Shown here: positions 62,598 through 64,000 of the stretch, one piece after another | How the letters are laid out: the number at the start of each line of letters is the position of its first letter | How positions within the stretch are numbered: position 1 is the stretch's first letter | Source of the DNA: Pseudotamlana agarivorans | Lineage (GTDB): Bacteria > Bacteroidota > Bacteroidia > Flavobacteriales > Flavobacteriaceae | Direction: 5' to 3' | DNA: 64,000 nt | Assembly (NCBI RefSeq): GCF_018860245.1 | Contig: NZ_JAHKPD010000001.1 | Location: 45,420 to 109,419 of the forward strand | Notes under the pieces: model-generated | Told to the model about the DNA's origin: nothing | Databases searched by the model: none | The model's input: only the letters and a program-made list of their open reading frames with translations | Program-made: the position numbers and the translations under genes

Positions 62598-63716
62598 ATG
62601 AAGTTAAATATTGGCGTTTTACCCGGAGATGGTATCGGACCAGAAGTGACAGCTCAAGCCGTTAAGGTTTTGAAAGCTATTGCCATGGAATTTGATCACG
62701 TATTTACTTTTGACAAAGCCCTAGTTGGTGGCGTAGCTATAGAAAAAACAGGTACAGCTTTACCTGATGAAACCATTGCAATATGTAAGAAAGCAGACGC
62801 TGTTTTATTTGGCGCGATTGGTAACACAAAGTATGACGACGATCCTGACGCGACAGTTCGTCCTGAACAAGGCCTTTTAGGTATTCGTAAGGAGTTGGGA
62901 TTACATACTAACATCAGACCCGTAATTGCTTATGAAGATTTATTAAACAAATCGTCACTAAAAGTAAAAGCGATTAGAGATACAAACCTTGTTATTTATA
63001 GAGAGTTAACTGGCGGTATTTACTTCGGAAAAAGACACCTAAGTGAAGACGGCAATACAGCATCAGACGTTTGTGAATACCAACGTTTTGAGATAGAACG
63101 TATTGCGCATGCTGCTTTTAAAGCTGCCCAATCGAGAAAACGCAAATTAACTTTAGTAGATAAAGCGAATGTTCTAGAAAGCTCAAGACTTTGGCGTCGT
63201 GTGGTTAAAGACATTTCAAAGCAATATTCTGATGTTAAATTAGATTACACTTACATCGATAATGCAGCTATGGATTTGATTATTAACCCAAGACAGTTTG
63301 ATGTGATTTTAACTGAAAACATGTTTGGTGATATCCTTTCTGAAGAGGCTAGTGTTATTGTAGGTTCTATAGGTTTATTAGCTTCTGCTTCTATAGGCGA
63401 TAAGCACGTGATGTTTGAACCAATTCACGGTGCATACACCAAAGCAGCTAATAAAGGCATAGCGAACCCTATTGCGTCTATTTTATCGGCTGCCATGCTA
63501 TTAGACCATTTTGGTTTAGATGAAGAAGCAAACCGTGTGAGAGAAGGTGTTGACAAGTCGTTAAAACTACACATTACCACACCAGATTTAAACAACAAAT
63601 ACGATCATATAAGCACCACAAAAGTTGGTGATTTTATTGAGGATTTTATTCACAATCCAGACGAGACCAATCTAAACTTTACTAATATACATTTAGGGCA
63701 ATCCACGATTATTTAA
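62598..63716 (+). CDS. leuB: 3-isopropylmalate dehydrogenase
   Basis: NAD-dependent oxidative decarboxylase of leucine synthesis, 372 residues. Motifs: VLPGDGIGPEV at the N-terminus, RPEQGLLGIRKELGL with substrate-binding Arg residues, RELTGGIYFGKR, VDKANVLESSRLWR and NMFGDILSEEASVIVGSIGLL, then EPIHGAYTKAANKGIANP, which contacts NAD. It is 59 bases downstream of leuA and is followed by an intrinsic terminator. The isomerase genes leuC and leuD are not in this window. Confidence 0.95.
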   Translation: MKLNIGVLPGDGIGPEVTAQAVKVLKAIAMEFDHVFTFDKALVGGVAIEKTGTALPDETIAICKKADAVLFGAIGNTKYDDDPDATVRPEQGLLGIRKELGLHTNIRPVIAYEDLLNKSSLKVKAIRDTNLVIYRELTGGIYFGKRHLSEDGNTASDVCEYQRFEIERIAHAAFKAAQSRKRKLTLVDKANVLESSRLWRRVVKDISKQYSDVKLDYTYIDNAAMDLIINPRQFDVILTENMFGDILSEEASVIVGSIGLLASASIGDKHVMFEPIHGAYTKAANKGIANPIASILSAAMLLDHFGLDEEANRVREGVDKSLKLHITTPDLNNKYDHISTTKVGDFIEDFIHNPDETNLNFTNIHLGQSTII

Positions 63717-63764
63717 TTATTTGAGTTAGTCAACAAACCAATTAAACTAAACTAGAAAGTCCTT

Positions 63765-63793
63765 AAAAGCGCATCTCACCGATGCGCTTTTTT
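63765..63793 (+). terminator. Intrinsic terminator after leuB
   Basis: A perfect 7-bp stem (GCGCATC / GATGCGC) with a 5-base loop and six T residues, 52 bases beyond the leuB stop. Confidence 0.93.
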
Positions 63794-63889
63794 AATGGAA
63801 AGCGCCCTGTAACCCCCGAAGAGGGATATTTGTTTGCTTGTTAAATAAGGAAGTTATTGATTACTCGAAAGGCTACAACCGATGCTCTA

Positions 63890-63912
63890 GGCACTAGTCT
63901 GAGACTAGCGCC
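63890..63912. repeat. Palindromic element near the right window edge
   Basis: Arms ggcactagtct / agactagcgcc pair at 10 of 11 positions around a single base. It sits in 63794-64000, a markedly less AT-rich stretch than the rest of the window and without a credible gene start. It may be the edge of a dispersed or mobile element continuing to the right. Confidence 0.6.
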
Positions 63913-64000
63913 AGCGAAACTTTAGTGTTTTATAAATGTTTGACCATAAGTATTGCGGACACGGCTACCGCTCGTTTGTACCTTAAATCCGTATGTTTTC

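Noticed and set aside
48..64000. tRNA, rRNA, prophage or insertion sequence genes
   Set aside because: No cloverleaf-like sequence, rRNA segment, transposase, integrase or phage gene was recognised. All long frames have housekeeping or metabolic assignments, or are single unknowns.

Overview
The window is AT-rich chromosomal DNA from a marine member of the Flavobacteriaceae (phylum Bacteroidota). The support is direct: gliding-motility genes gldA, gldB and gldC; promoter-like sites of the Bacteroidota type (TTG, about 19 bases, TAnnTTTG); A-rich sequence instead of Shine-Dalgarno sites before start codons; a flavobacterial-type DnaG; and a PL7 alginate-lyase lipoprotein that points to algal polysaccharide use. 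Nearly everything is chromosomal housekeeping and biosynthesis. No insertion sequence, prophage, CRISPR array, tRNA or rRNA gene was seen.

Layout. 1-5.8 kb: the end of rodA, a lipoprotein-like peptide deformylase, gldC/gldB, nadE, a LuxR-type regulator with a degenerate receiver, and dnaG. 6.0-9.4 kb: a three-gene set (circularly permuted ATP-grasp, alpha-E, transglutaminase). 9.5-20.4 kb: leftward ispB-like, rlmN, queA, aroA, a MazG-like gene, two DUF3857/transglutaminase paralogues, a YdjM-like membrane protein, dtd and rsgA. 20.6-24.9 kb: a fused proline dehydrogenase/P5C dehydrogenase and a small beta-barrel protein. 25.0-29.1 kb: the aromatic operon pheA, aminotransferase, tyrA, DAHP synthase-chorismate mutase, preceded by a Phe/Tyr-rich leader peptide and an intrinsic terminator. 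29.2-35.4 kb: gldA, pta-ackA, and two envelope proteins.

35.4-59.5 kb is a large leftward sulfur region. Sulfate activation and reduction (cysD, cysN, cysH, siroheme-dependent sulfite reductase, cobA, met8-like, ferredoxin-NADP reductase) lies next to cysteine synthesis (cysE, cysM) and methionine synthesis (split metH, metF, metZ, metY and a MetX-aspartate kinase-homoserine dehydrogenase fusion). An Rrf2 regulator and a dyad over the promoter next to it probably control sulfate reduction. Two SAM-I riboswitches sit before metH1 and metY. A lone alginate lyase interrupts the region. 59.7-64.0 kb holds a conserved helical protein of unknown function and leuA-leuB.

The most interesting structure is the candidate ribosome-mediated attenuator of the aromatic operon (28967-29139). 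A 25-codon leader ORF has nine Phe/Tyr codons. It ends 25 bases before a perfect 9-bp terminator with a GAAA loop and U run, and a short segment inside the leader ORF can pair with the terminator's 5' arm as an antiterminator. Other points of note are an exported deformylase, a sulfite reductase with a HEPN-like tail, a transglutaminase paralogue that has lost its catalytic Cys and His, and repeat families that cluster at gene ends in the sulfur region.
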